The notes below the pieces were generated by a model. That model ran no database searches and was not told the origin of the DNA. It saw only the letters and a list, made by a program, of their open reading frames with translations. A stretch of 17,412 bases of DNA from NCBI GenBank assembly GCA_031371805.1, contig JANMKB010000496.1:1-17412 (forward strand), given 5' to 3'. A program made the translations under genes and the position numbers. Numbering within the stretch: the first letter of the stretch is position 1; each line of letters opens with the position of its first letter. Below, one piece after another: positions 7,181-15,984 of the stretch. The stretch comes from JAFDVL01 sp031371805 (GTDB lineage Bacteria > Acidobacteriota > Blastocatellia > RBC074).

Positions 7181-8848
7181 ATGAAAGCTGAACAATTTGC
7201 CAGCCATAAAACCGATGAAGTTTTAAACCAACCACCTGCGTTGATTGACTACAATTTATTTGAATTTGACACGCCACTGCGCGAAGCAATCCAACGCGAA
7301 GGCGCAGGCTGGGTATCCGAACAGGCACACGAATTCGGCGCATTATTGGGACGGGCAGAAACCATCAAACTTGGCGAACTTGCCAACCGCTTCACGCCTG
7401 AATTGCAGACGCATGATCGCTTTGGAAATCGGATTGACGAAGTAGAATTCCATCCCGCGTATCACGAATTGATGAAGATTGCGGTAGAAAATCAAAATCA
7501 TTCGCTCGCATGGACAAGTGAAAAATCCGGCAGACACGTAGCGCGTGCGGCGCTGACTACAATGCGCCATCAAGTTGATGAAGGTCACGGCTGTCCAATA
7601 TCCATGACTTATTCCGCGCTTCCGACGCTGCGGATTCAACCGGAAATTGCGGCGGAGTGGGAGCCGCGTGCGTTGTCGAACGATTACGATTCACGTTTTA
7701 TTCCAGCGTCTGAAAAACGTGGCGCATTGTTTGGTATGGCGATGACCGAACGGCAGGGCGGCAGCGATGTCCGCGCCAACACTACGCGAGCAACCGCGCT
7801 CAGCAAACGCGGCCCCGGCGAAGCTTATGAAATCAACGGTCACAAATGGTTTTGCTCGGCTCCGATGTGCGATGCGTTTTTAGTGCTGGCGCAAACGGAT
7901 AAAGGCTTGTCGTGCTTTTTAATGCCGCGCTGGAAACCTGATGGAACACGCAATGCTTTTCACATTCAAAGATTGAAAGACAAACTCGGCAATAAATCCA
8001 ATGCTTCCAGCGAAGTCGAATTTCACGGCGCCTGGGCGCAACTCATCGGCGAAGAAGGGCGTGGCGTAGCAAATATTATTGAGATGGTGCGCCACACCCG
8101 TTTGGATTGTGCGCTTGGCTCCTCGGCTTCGATGCGCCGTGCTGTCTCCGAAGCGATGCATCACGCGAACTATCGTTATGCTTTTGGTGAACGCCTCATC
8201 AATCAACCGCTGATGAAAAATGTGCTGGCAGATTTGTGCCTTGAAGCCGAAGCCGCAACTGCTTTGACATTTCGCCTGGCGCGCAGTTTTGATGAATCCG
8301 AAAATAATGAAATGGAAAAACATTTCAGCCGTATCGCTACTGCCATTGGAAAATTCTGGATTACGAAACGCGCCGTCGTGGTCGTCGCCGAAGCCTTGGA
8401 ATGTTTGGGCGGCAATGGCTATGTCGAGACTGCGCCAATGGCTCGTTTGTACCGTGATGCGCCGCTCAATTCAATTTGGGAAGGTTCTGGCAACGTGCAA
8501 TGTCTGGATGTTTTACGTACCATGCGCAAAGAACCCGAAACAGTCGAAGCGTTGTATCACGAGTTGAGAAAAGCGAAAGGCGCTGACAACCGCTACGATA
8601 ATTTTGTAGCGAATATTGAACGCGAATTTGCTGACGAAAATCAAATTGAGTTTCGAGCGCGAAGATTGGTTGAGGATTTAGGCGTTGCGCTGCAAGCGGC
8701 GATTTTGCTTCAGCATGGAAACAGGGCGGTGACGGATGCTTTCTGCGCTTCACGTCTGGGCGGAAATCAACGAAGTGTTTTGGGGACATTACCAGCGGGA
8801 GTTGAGACGAAGAGCATCATTGAACGTGCGCTGCCGAGTTTGAAATAA
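7181..8848 (+). CDS. aidB: AidB-type acyl-CoA dehydrogenase family flavoprotein
   Basis: The 555-residue product matches E. coli AidB in order and length (AidB is about 540 residues). Shared stretches include NQPPALIDYNLFEFD, REAIQREGAGW, a FHPAYHELM segment, GHGCPISMTYSA, MAMTERQGGSDVRANTTRA, INGHKWFCSAP, LKDKLGNKSNASSEVEF, TRLDCALGSSASMRRA and LNSIWEGSGNVQCLDVLR. The Glu of IWEGSGN is residue 434. AidB is an FAD-binding, acyl-CoA-dehydrogenase-fold protein induced by alkylating agents in E. coli. It binds DNA through its C-terminal region and is proposed to protect DNA or destroy alkylating agents. No Ada-like regulator or Ada-box can be claimed here. The molybdoenzyme gene lies upstream on the same strand. 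The intergenic hairpins make co-transcription uncertain. Confidence 0.95.
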   Translation: MKAEQFASHKTDEVLNQPPALIDYNLFEFDTPLREAIQREGAGWVSEQAHEFGALLGRAETIKLGELANRFTPELQTHDRFGNRIDEVEFHPAYHELMKIAVENQNHSLAWTSEKSGRHVARAALTTMRHQVDEGHGCPISMTYSALPTLRIQPEIAAEWEPRALSNDYDSRFIPASEKRGALFGMAMTERQGGSDVRANTTRATALSKRGPGEAYEINGHKWFCSAPMCDAFLVLAQTDKGLSCFLMPRWKPDGTRNAFHIQRLKDKLGNKSNASSEVEFHGAWAQLIGEEGRGVANIIEMVRHTRLDCALGSSASMRRAVSEAMHHANYRYAFGERLINQPLMKNVLADLCLEAEAATALTFRLARSFDESENNEMEKHFSRIATAIGKFWITKRAVVVVAEALECLGGNGYVETAPMARLYRDAPLNSIWEGSGNVQCLDVLRTMRKEPETVEALYHELRKAKGADNRYDNFVANIEREFADENQIEFRARRLVEDLGVALQAAILLQHGNRAVTDAFCASRLGGNQRSVLGTLPAGVETKSIIERALPSLK

Positions 8849-8902
8849 ATGCAGAAGCCCGCACGAAGTAAGGGCGCCCTTACTTCGTGTGGGCTTCTGC
8901 AT
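8849..8902. terminator. Long near-perfect palindrome between convergent genes, probable bidirectional terminator
   Basis: Starting one base after the aidB stop codon, a 27-bp arm (from ATGCAGAAGCCCGCACG) meets its complement with no loop (centre GGGCGCCC). There is one mismatch, which is a G-U pair in the rightward transcript. It ends 11 bases before the last codon of the leftward Uma2-family gene. The position suggests a shared terminator. It lacks a long T-run on either side, so a REP-type repeat or mRNA-end stabiliser is also possible. Confidence 0.6.
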
Positions 8903-8913
8903 AAACCGCAACC

Positions 8914-9531
8914 TCATTCAATTGGGCGCAGCGTAGTCCGCAACGTATTATCAGCTTTTGAAAAAGTAATTCCCTGATAAATTTCACGCAGCGGCAATTT
9001 ACAACCCAGAGAAACAATCTTTACAAGATCCGCTAAATCATTGAACTCACGCTGCAACCATTCTTCCTCCGATTGCTTGATATACTGCGCTACGTGCGGA
9101 CGGTGCTGCGCGATCAATAAGTATTCACAAAAGCCCGGAATAGATTTGTAATGTGTGAACTTATCGCCGCGATCATACGATTCGGTTGAGGGTGAAAGCA
9201 CCTCAATAATTAAAGCAGGATTCGTTAAGACATCCACTCCCCCAAATTTAATGAACTTCGGCTCCCCACAAAGTGCCGAAATATCGCCATAGCGATAAGG
9301 CGGAAGCGAAGGAACTTTAATTCGCATATTCGCAAGAAATACCCGGCAGCCCTTACCGCTCAACTTTTGCCTTAACAAAAAATGAAGGTTGCTCTCAACT
9401 TGATCGTGTTCGCTATTCACCCCGCTCATACTGAAAATCTCTCCGTCCCAAAATTCCAACCGCTCATCCGAATTTCGATCAAGCTCTAAATATTCTTCTA
9501 ATGTGTAACTTAATTTTGGTTGCGCTGACAT
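8914..9531 (-). CDS. Uma2-family (DUF820) PD-(D/E)XK nuclease-fold protein
   Basis: The 205-residue product follows the Uma2 pattern: YTLEEYLELD, RLEFWDGEIFSMSG, H42, GCRVFLANMRIKV, RYGDISALCG, TNPALIIEVLSPSTESYDRG with DKF, and CEYLLIAQ. D83, E110 and K124 fit the PD-(D/E)XK catalytic set. The usual YPD proline before the first Asp is a glycine here (Y81-G82-D83). These genes are very abundant in cyanobacteria, Blastocatellia and related genomes, and their biological role is not established. The gene is transcribed alone, convergent with aidB, with AGGAG and CAGGA upstream of the ATG. Confidence 0.9.
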   Translation of the reverse strand: MSAQPKLSYTLEEYLELDRNSDERLEFWDGEIFSMSGVNSEHDQVESNLHFLLRQKLSGKGCRVFLANMRIKVPSLPPYRYGDISALCGEPKFIKFGGVDVLTNPALIIEVLSPSTESYDRGDKFTHYKSIPGFCEYLLIAQHRPHVAQYIKQSEEEWLQREFNDLADLVKIVSLGCKLPLREIYQGITFSKADNTLRTTLRPIE

Positions 9532-9725
9532 GCATCCTGCTCCTGGTTAATTCGGCGAATTGTCTCTTTTACTTTTGAAGATTCTATCTTTTTCTGGCAT
9601 TCTTGAGAAGTGTTGTAACGACATCCGTATCATCCACGTATACATATCAAGCATTGTTATCAACTATAACCAACACAGAAGTAAATTTTCGCTTCTGATT
9701 TAACCTTCAACTTTCAGGAGACTAT
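9532..9725. promoter_or_regulatory. Divergent intergenic region between the Uma2 gene and the Gfo/Idh/MocA gene
   Basis: This A/T-rich 194-bp stretch must contain promoters for both divergent genes. CAGGAG at 9716-9721 is a clear ribosome binding site for the rightward gene. TTGTAA (9613-9618) and TATACA (9639-9644) look promoter-like but are 20 bases apart, longer than the usual sigma-70 spacing, so no promoter is assigned firmly. Confidence 0.4.
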
Positions 9726-11075
<1,350 letters not shown>

Positions 11076-11096
11076 CGGAAAAAATTGCCTGTAAGC

Positions 11097-11131
11097 ATTT
11101 GGGCAGTCCTGTGGGCTGCCCAAATTTTTTT
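11097..11131 (+). terminator. Rho-independent terminator of the Gfo/Idh/MocA gene
   Basis: ATTTGGGCAG (11097-11106) pairs perfectly with CTGCCCAAAT (11116-11125) across a 9-base loop. It is followed at once by a run of seven T (11125-11131). It lies 21 bases after the stop codon. Confidence 0.88.
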
Positions 11132-11157
11132 GTTCAGCGCCGCCGCCTCATTACACT

Positions 11158-11186
11158 TTGGGCAATTCCTGCTGTACAGTGATAGT
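11158..11186 (+). promoter_or_regulatory. Possible sigma-70-type promoter for the glycine-zipper/enolase gene pair
   Basis: TTGGGC (11158-11163), a 17-base spacer and GATAGT (11181-11186) lie between the terminator above and the gene at 11237. Spacing is ideal but the match is only partial (3 of 6 and 4 of 6 to consensus). Position supports it more than sequence does. Confidence 0.35.
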
Positions 11187-11236
11187 AACGATTGCATCCC
11201 CTGCGATTTATTAATTTGTCATAAGGAGAAAATTTT

Positions 11237-11524
11237 ATGCAACATTGGAAAGCTTACAAAATAATCGCAGCATTTTTGCTGGTTTGTTTTTTGACGCTCA
11301 GCGTTATTCCTGAAACACAGGCAAATCCGGTACAACGAAATCGTGAAGCCGGGAAGAAAAAAGCGGCGAAGCGGATTGGCATCGGCACCGCAATTGGGGC
11401 CGGCGCAGGTGCCTTAATCGGTGGTCGTAAAGGCGCATTGATTGGGGCGGGAATTGGCGCAGGCAGCGGAGCCGTTTATCACGTTCACAAAAAACGTCAG
11501 TATAAAAAACGTCACCGTTATTAA
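11237..11524 (+). CDS. Small secreted glycine-zipper protein
   Basis: The 95-residue product has a signal peptide (KAYKIIAAFLLVCFLTLSVI, likely cleavage after TQA near residue 30) and a basic stretch (REAGKKKAAKR). A glycine-zipper segment follows (IGIGTAIGAGAGALIGG, then KGALIGAGIGAGSGAV), and the tail is very basic (HKKRQYKKRHRY). Glycine zippers of this type pack as helical hairpins in or at membranes and occur in outer-membrane lipoprotein-like proteins. There is no lipobox. AAGGAG lies 8-9 bases upstream of the ATG. The enolase-superfamily gene starts 18 bases after its stop, so the two probably share a transcript. The function is unknown; an envelope-structural role is a guess from composition. 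Confidence 0.85.
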   Translation: MQHWKAYKIIAAFLLVCFLTLSVIPETQANPVQRNREAGKKKAAKRIGIGTAIGAGAGALIGGRKGALIGAGIGAGSGAVYHVHKKRQYKKRHRY

Positions 11525-11542
11525 AATAACGAGGAACACAGC

Positions 11543-12979
11543 ATGCATCTGAAAACGCGGAGGAGCTTCCTGCAAGCTGCTGCTCTGACGAGTGCTGGAT
11601 TAAGTGTCAGTGGTTTTCATATCGTCAAAGGTAAAACGAAAGCCACTGACATTCGCATTGAAGAAATTTCTTACCAATTTGAAGAATTCAAATATCGTGC
11701 ACCCTATAAATTTGGCGGTGTTCCGGTGGATCGCGCTACGATCATTAACGTGAATTGCACGGTTCGCACGGGCAATGGCAGAGTAGCCAAAGGCTTCGGT
11801 TCGATGCCGCTCGGCAATGTGTGGGCGTTTCCGTCACGCACAATGCCGTATGAAAAAACGCTCGGTGCGATGAAAGCCTTAGCCGCCCGCATTAATAAAA
11901 TTACTGCCAGCTATCAGGAATTCGGACATCCGATTGATCTTAACACTGCGCTCGAACCCGCGTATTTACAGGCCGCAATCGAAGTCAGCAAAGAATTACA
12001 GCTTGATGCGCCGATCCCGAAATTGTGTGTATTAGTGACCGCAAGCGCGTTTGATGCCGCCATTCACGATGCGTTTGGCAAAGTTCACGGGCGGAATGTC
12101 TATCAAACTTACGGCGCAGATTTGCTGGCAAAAGATTTGTCGCATTATCTGACCCCCGATTTCAAAGGCGAGTATCTGAATCGTTATGTGATGACGAAGC
12201 CACGACCGCGCATATTTATGTATCATTCGGTTGGCGGTGCGGATGCTGTATTGGAAAGCGAAGTCACCAATCGTTTGACAGATGGCTTGCCGAACACATT
12301 GGCGGAATGGATCAGGTACAACAACCTCACGCACATCAAAATAAAATTGCAGGGCGACGATCTGAAATGGGACATCGAACGCACTGTCAATATTGATCGT
12401 ATTGCCAACGAAACGCGTCCCAACATTGACTGGAAATTTTGCGTGGATTTCAACGAACGCTGTCCGAACATTGATTACCTGCTGGAATATTTGCGCAAAG
12501 TAAAAGCTCTGACGCCCAATGGCTTCAATCGGATTCAGTACATCGAACAGCCGACTGCCCGCGATTTAAAATCCAATCGCCAAAACGTCATGCACGAAGC
12601 GAACAAGCTCCGGCCTGTGGTGATTGACGAATCGCTCGTAGATTTGGAATCGCTGTTGTTAGCGCGTGAAATGGGTTACACCGGCATTGCGCTGAAAGCC
12701 TGCAAGGGGCAATCGCAGGCAATGCTGATGGCAGCGGCAGGGCAGAAATACAAAATGTTTTTGTGTGTGCAGGATTTAACCTGTCCCGGCGCTTCGTTAA
12801 TTCATTCAGTCAGCATCGCCGCACACGTGCCCGGCGTTTCCGGCGTCGAACATAATTCACGGCAATATATGCCCGCCGCAAACAAACCGTGGGAGCCGAA
12901 GTTTCCTGGCATCTTCAAAGTGACAGATGGATCGTTTGATACGCGCAAGTTGAATGGCTTGGGAATTGGTGTTGTGTAA
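11543..12979 (+). CDS. Tat-exported enolase-superfamily (mandelate racemase/sugar-acid dehydratase-like) protein
   Basis: The 478-residue product begins with a Tat signal (KTRRSFLQAAALTSAGLSVS; R6-R7). Enolase-superfamily landmarks appear in order: an N-terminal capping region with VTASAFDAAIHDAFGK, the K-x-K pair K266/K268 (HIKIKLQGDD), then metal ligands D302 (CVDFNER), E335 (YIEQP) and D362 (IDES). A lysine, K385 (ALKACKG), follows. Family enzymes abstract a proton alpha to a carboxylate, giving racemisation or dehydration of sugar acids, or dipeptide epimerisation. The substrate cannot be read from the sequence. At 478 residues it is longer than the usual 350-400, partly because of the signal and a long insert (about residues 175-265). 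Export is unusual for this superfamily, whose well-known members are cytoplasmic. It has GAGGA upstream and is in probable operon with the gene at 11237. Confidence 0.88.
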   Translation: MHLKTRRSFLQAAALTSAGLSVSGFHIVKGKTKATDIRIEEISYQFEEFKYRAPYKFGGVPVDRATIINVNCTVRTGNGRVAKGFGSMPLGNVWAFPSRTMPYEKTLGAMKALAARINKITASYQEFGHPIDLNTALEPAYLQAAIEVSKELQLDAPIPKLCVLVTASAFDAAIHDAFGKVHGRNVYQTYGADLLAKDLSHYLTPDFKGEYLNRYVMTKPRPRIFMYHSVGGADAVLESEVTNRLTDGLPNTLAEWIRYNNLTHIKIKLQGDDLKWDIERTVNIDRIANETRPNIDWKFCVDFNERCPNIDYLLEYLRKVKALTPNGFNRIQYIEQPTARDLKSNRQNVMHEANKLRPVVIDESLVDLESLLLAREMGYTGIALKACKGQSQAMLMAAAGQKYKMFLCVQDLTCPGASLIHSVSIAAHVPGVSGVEHNSRQYMPAANKPWEPKFPGIFKVTDGSFDTRKLNGLGIGVV

Positions 12980-13082
12980 TCGTTAACGCGAAGCACACGA
13001 TTTTACGTTTCCACCCAGCTTTAGCCCATCAACTAGCTATGCTAAACTGCGCGTTCCGTGCATTACCCACAGACAACAAAAC

Positions 13083-13163
13083 GGTAGCGCAACCTGTCAG
13101 GTTGCGTCGTTGTCATTAAATAATTTGCCTGTGAACCAGCGCAACCTGACAGGTTTTGCTACC
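13083..13163. repeat. 81-bp inverted-repeat element upstream of the kinase gene
   Basis: The arms are 13083-13106 (GGTAGCGCAACCTGTCAGG plus TTGCG) and 13140-13163, which is its reverse complement with two mismatches out of 24. Each arm also contains its own small palindrome (AACCTGTCAGGTT). The element ends 13 bases before the preferred kinase start codon, so it lies in the leader of that transcript. It may be a small mobile or REP-type repeat, or a regulatory fold. No target duplication is evident. The rest of 12980-13082 shows nothing I can assign. Confidence 0.7.
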
Positions 13164-13176
13164 CCGATGGAACCGT

Positions 13177-15960
13177 ATGCCCATTGCCCCAAACACTACC
13201 TTTGATCATTACGAAATCCTCGCACCGCTTGGCAAAGGCGGGATGGGCGAAGTCTTGCGCGCGAAAGACACCCGGCTTGACCGTGAAGTCGCCATTAAAG
13301 TGCTACCCGCCGAATTCGCCCTTGACGCGGATCGGTTGCGCCGCTTTGAGCAGGAAGCGCGGGCGACCTCGGCGCTGAATCATCCCAACATTCTGACGGT
13401 TTATGATTTCGGTACACACGAAGGCAATCCGTATCTGGTGATGGAATTGCTGGAAGGCGAGGAACTGCGAGCATCTTTGGATGAAGGTACATTGCCGATG
13501 CGCAAAGCCATTGAGTATGCGCAGCAGATTGCGGCAGGCTTAGCGGCAGCGCATGAAAAAGGCATCGTGCATCGTGATCTCAAGCCAGAGAACCTGTTCG
13601 TGACCAAAGACGGTCGCGTCAAGATTTTAGATTTTGGGTTGGCGAAGCTGACGGAGCGACGAGGCGAAAAGGCGAAAGGGCGACTGGGCGAAGATGAGGC
13701 TACACTCGCCCTCTCGCCCCATCCCGCAGTCGCCCCGTCGCTCACAATTCCTGGCACAGTGATGGGAACGGTCGCGTACATGTCACCCGAACAAGTACAG
13801 GGCAAAGACGTGGATCATCGGTCAGACATTTTTAGTTTCGGTATTATCCTGCACGAAATGCTGAGCGGGCAACGAGTGTTCACAGGCGAATCGCAAGTGG
13901 AAGTGATGCACGCGATTTTGAAACAAGACCCGCCGGAGTTGAGCGAGACGAATGCGAAGATTTCGCTACAATTGGAAAAGATTGTGCGGCGTTGTTTGGA
14001 GAAGAAACCCGAACAGCGGTTTCACTCGGCGCATGATCTGGGCTTTGCGCTGAGTACGTTGACGACGCCTTCTGGTTCGCGGCTGGAAACAGCAATGGCC
14101 TTGCCAGCCCTGACCGAGAGTTTGCCTGCCACGGGGCTGGCTGGCGTGTTCAGTAATGCGCGGCTGTGGATGGCAATGACGGCGGTCATGCTGCTGGGTC
14201 TGTTGCTGGCCTTGCCCTTTGCCGTGAAGTATTTGCGTCAAGCGCCGCTTACCGATGCCACGCCTGTGCGCTTTACCATTGCCGCGCCGGAAAAGGTGAA
14301 CAGGCTTATGTCGCCGGAGATTTCACCTGATGGCCGCAATCTGGTGTTCAGCACTGAAGCTGGTCTTTGGCTGCGCCCGCTGGATTCCCTCACCGCGCAA
14401 CCGTTGCCGGGCACAGAAGAAAGTACCCCCGCTTTCTTCTGGTCGCCAGACAGTCGCTCGATTTGTTTCGGTACCAGAGATGGGAAGCTCAAGAAGCTCG
14501 ACCTTGCAGGTGGAACACCCCAGGTGCTAGGCGGGCTGGAGCTGGCGAGTGGCGCACGCATCGGTACAGGTAGCGGCGCGTGGAATCGCGAGGGCGTCAT
14601 TCTCTTCACCGCAGCCGGAAGGATTTATCGCGTTCCGGCTACCGGAGGTCAACCAACGCTGGTGCTGGGATCAGGCCAACCTACTCAAAATAGGACAGGC
14701 AGGGAAGCGACTTACCGCTCGCCTGTATTTTTGCCTGATGGCCGCCACTTCCTCTTGCTCAGGCTTTCCAATCAGCAGGGCCAGCAGGGAGCCGGAGAAA
14801 TTCATCTCGCCACGCTCGATAGCAAAGAGACAACACGCTTGTTGGCGGCTGATTCACAGGCGCTTTACGCGACCTTTCAGGGGCGCGGCTATCTGCTCTT
14901 TGCGCGTGGCGAGGCGCTGCTGGCGCAGCCGTTTGACGCCAGCACGCAGAAACTCACGGGCGAGCCTTTCGTCGTCGCAGACAAGGTAGCGGTCAGCAAC
15001 CAAGGGAAAGGGATTTTCTCCGTTTCAGACAACGGTATTTTGGTCTTCAACTCGTCCAGCGATCTCAACTATCAACTCAATTGGGTTGATCGCACGGGTA
15101 AGCCGCTCGAACCGGTCGGAGCGCCCGTGCCCAGTCGGCTTGATTCTCCCAGACTCTCGCCAGACGGGAAGCAGGTCGCAGTGGTGCGGGAGGATGCACA
15201 GACCAAAACATCCGACATCTATGTGATAGACCTGGCGCGAGGTGTCAGTTCGCGACTGACGTTTGACCCTGATGAGGATCGCTTTCCGATCTGGTCGCGT
15301 GATGGAAGCCACATCGCCTGGCAAGCATACCGGGATGGAGCCTGGCAAATCTATCAAAAATTGGCGAGTGGGATTGGGCCGGAGGAACTGCTGCTGAAGT
15401 CAGAGGCTCGGATTATTCCTGACAGTTGGTCGCCTGATGGCCGCTATCTCATCTACACCCGGGGTGATCCGAAAACGAAAAGTGATTTGTGGGTGTTGCC
15501 GCTGACGGGAGAGCACAAACCTTTCCTATTTTTGCAAACACCTTTCGAGGAGCGTGGCGGGCGACTCTCACCCGACGGACGTTGGATCGCATACGAATCA
15601 GATGACCAGGGCCGTTATGAAATATCCGTGCAGCCATTTCCGGCCTCAGGGGGCAAGTGGCAAATTTCGATGACTGGCGGCATTCATCCGCGCTGGCGCG
15701 CCGATGGCAAAGAGCTGTACTACATTTCCAATGACAACAAGCTGATGGCGGTGGAAGTGAAGTCGGGTAGCGGCTTCGAGGCGGGCATGCCGAAAATGCT
15801 CTTTGATCTCGCGCTGCTGCGGGTGAGCAATGGCCCCTTTAGCAGCGGCTATAGCGTGTCGGCGGACGGCCAGCGATTTCTCTTCGTCACGCAAGGGCAG
15901 GAAGTCGCCAATTTGCAATACACCGTCGTGGTGAACTGGCAGGCGGAGGCGAAGAAATAA
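13177..15960 (+). CDS. Transmembrane Ser/Thr protein kinase with TolB/PD40-like beta-propeller sensor
   Basis: I chose ATG 13177 (MPIAPNTTFDHYEILAPLG), giving 927 residues; homologous acidobacterial kinases usually begin this way. A TTG at 13156 would add seven residues but lies inside an inverted repeat. The kinase domain (about 12-310) is complete: glycine loop L18-GKGGMGEV, K41 in VAIKV, E60, HRDLKPEN (132-139), DFG (152-154), MSPEQ and RSDIFSFG. One transmembrane helix lies at about 330-351. From about 365 to the end, repeated WD40-like/TolB motifs (ISPDGRNLVFST, FWSPDSRSICFG, LSPDGKQVAVV, WSPDGRYLIYT, LSPDGRWIAYESDD) form a periplasmic propeller. The protein probably senses an envelope signal and phosphorylates cytoplasmic targets, which are unknown. 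The activation loop is enlarged by about 30 residues encoded by a palindromic DNA segment. The MFS gene follows 24 bp later. Confidence 0.94.
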   Translation: MPIAPNTTFDHYEILAPLGKGGMGEVLRAKDTRLDREVAIKVLPAEFALDADRLRRFEQEARATSALNHPNILTVYDFGTHEGNPYLVMELLEGEELRASLDEGTLPMRKAIEYAQQIAAGLAAAHEKGIVHRDLKPENLFVTKDGRVKILDFGLAKLTERRGEKAKGRLGEDEATLALSPHPAVAPSLTIPGTVMGTVAYMSPEQVQGKDVDHRSDIFSFGIILHEMLSGQRVFTGESQVEVMHAILKQDPPELSETNAKISLQLEKIVRRCLEKKPEQRFHSAHDLGFALSTLTTPSGSRLETAMALPALTESLPATGLAGVFSNARLWMAMTAVMLLGLLLALPFAVKYLRQAPLTDATPVRFTIAAPEKVNRLMSPEISPDGRNLVFSTEAGLWLRPLDSLTAQPLPGTEESTPAFFWSPDSRSICFGTRDGKLKKLDLAGGTPQVLGGLELASGARIGTGSGAWNREGVILFTAAGRIYRVPATGGQPTLVLGSGQPTQNRTGREATYRSPVFLPDGRHFLLLRLSNQQGQQGAGEIHLATLDSKETTRLLAADSQALYATFQGRGYLLFARGEALLAQPFDASTQKLTGEPFVVADKVAVSNQGKGIFSVSDNGILVFNSSSDLNYQLNWVDRTGKPLEPVGAPVPSRLDSPRLSPDGKQVAVVREDAQTKTSDIYVIDLARGVSSRLTFDPDEDRFPIWSRDGSHIAWQAYRDGAWQIYQKLASGIGPEELLLKSEARIIPDSWSPDGRYLIYTRGDPKTKSDLWVLPLTGEHKPFLFLQTPFEERGGRLSPDGRWIAYESDDQGRYEISVQPFPASGGKWQISMTGGIHPRWRADGKELYYISNDNKLMAVEVKSGSGFEAGMPKMLFDLALLRVSNGPFSSGYSVSADGQRFLFVTQGQEVANLQYTVVVNWQAEAKK
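13654..13743. repeat. In-frame 90-bp imperfect palindrome inside the kinase activation loop
   Basis: GAGCGACGAGGCGA at 13654-13667 matches the reverse complement of 13730-13743 at 13 of 14 positions. Further in, GGGCGA blocks keep the same offsets in both arms, so the whole 90 bp reads as one inverted repeat with diverged centre. It starts on a codon boundary and is exactly 30 codons, encoding Glu-Arg-Arg-Gly through Pro-Ser-Leu between DFGLAKLT and TIPGTVMGTVAYMSPEQ. Kinases of this type usually have a shorter segment there. This resembles protein-coding palindromic elements, such as those known in Rickettsia, but whether it is a dispersed repeat cannot be seen from one copy. Confidence 0.6.
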
Positions 15961-15984
15961 GACCACGCGAAGCGCCTTACGTTT

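Noticed and set aside
8914..9531. Uma2-family gene as a toxin or part of a defence system
   Set aside because: It stands alone with no antitoxin, methylase or defence partner nearby, and the family has no established defence role.
9613..9644. TTGTAA / TATACA as a promoter for the Gfo/Idh/MocA gene
   Set aside because: The 20-base spacing is too long for a convincing sigma-70 promoter, so it was not listed as one.
13156..13176. TTG start for the kinase at 13156
   Set aside because: The codon lies inside the inverted-repeat element and adds residues (LPRWNR) that do not fit the usual kinase N-terminus; ATG at 13177 fits better.
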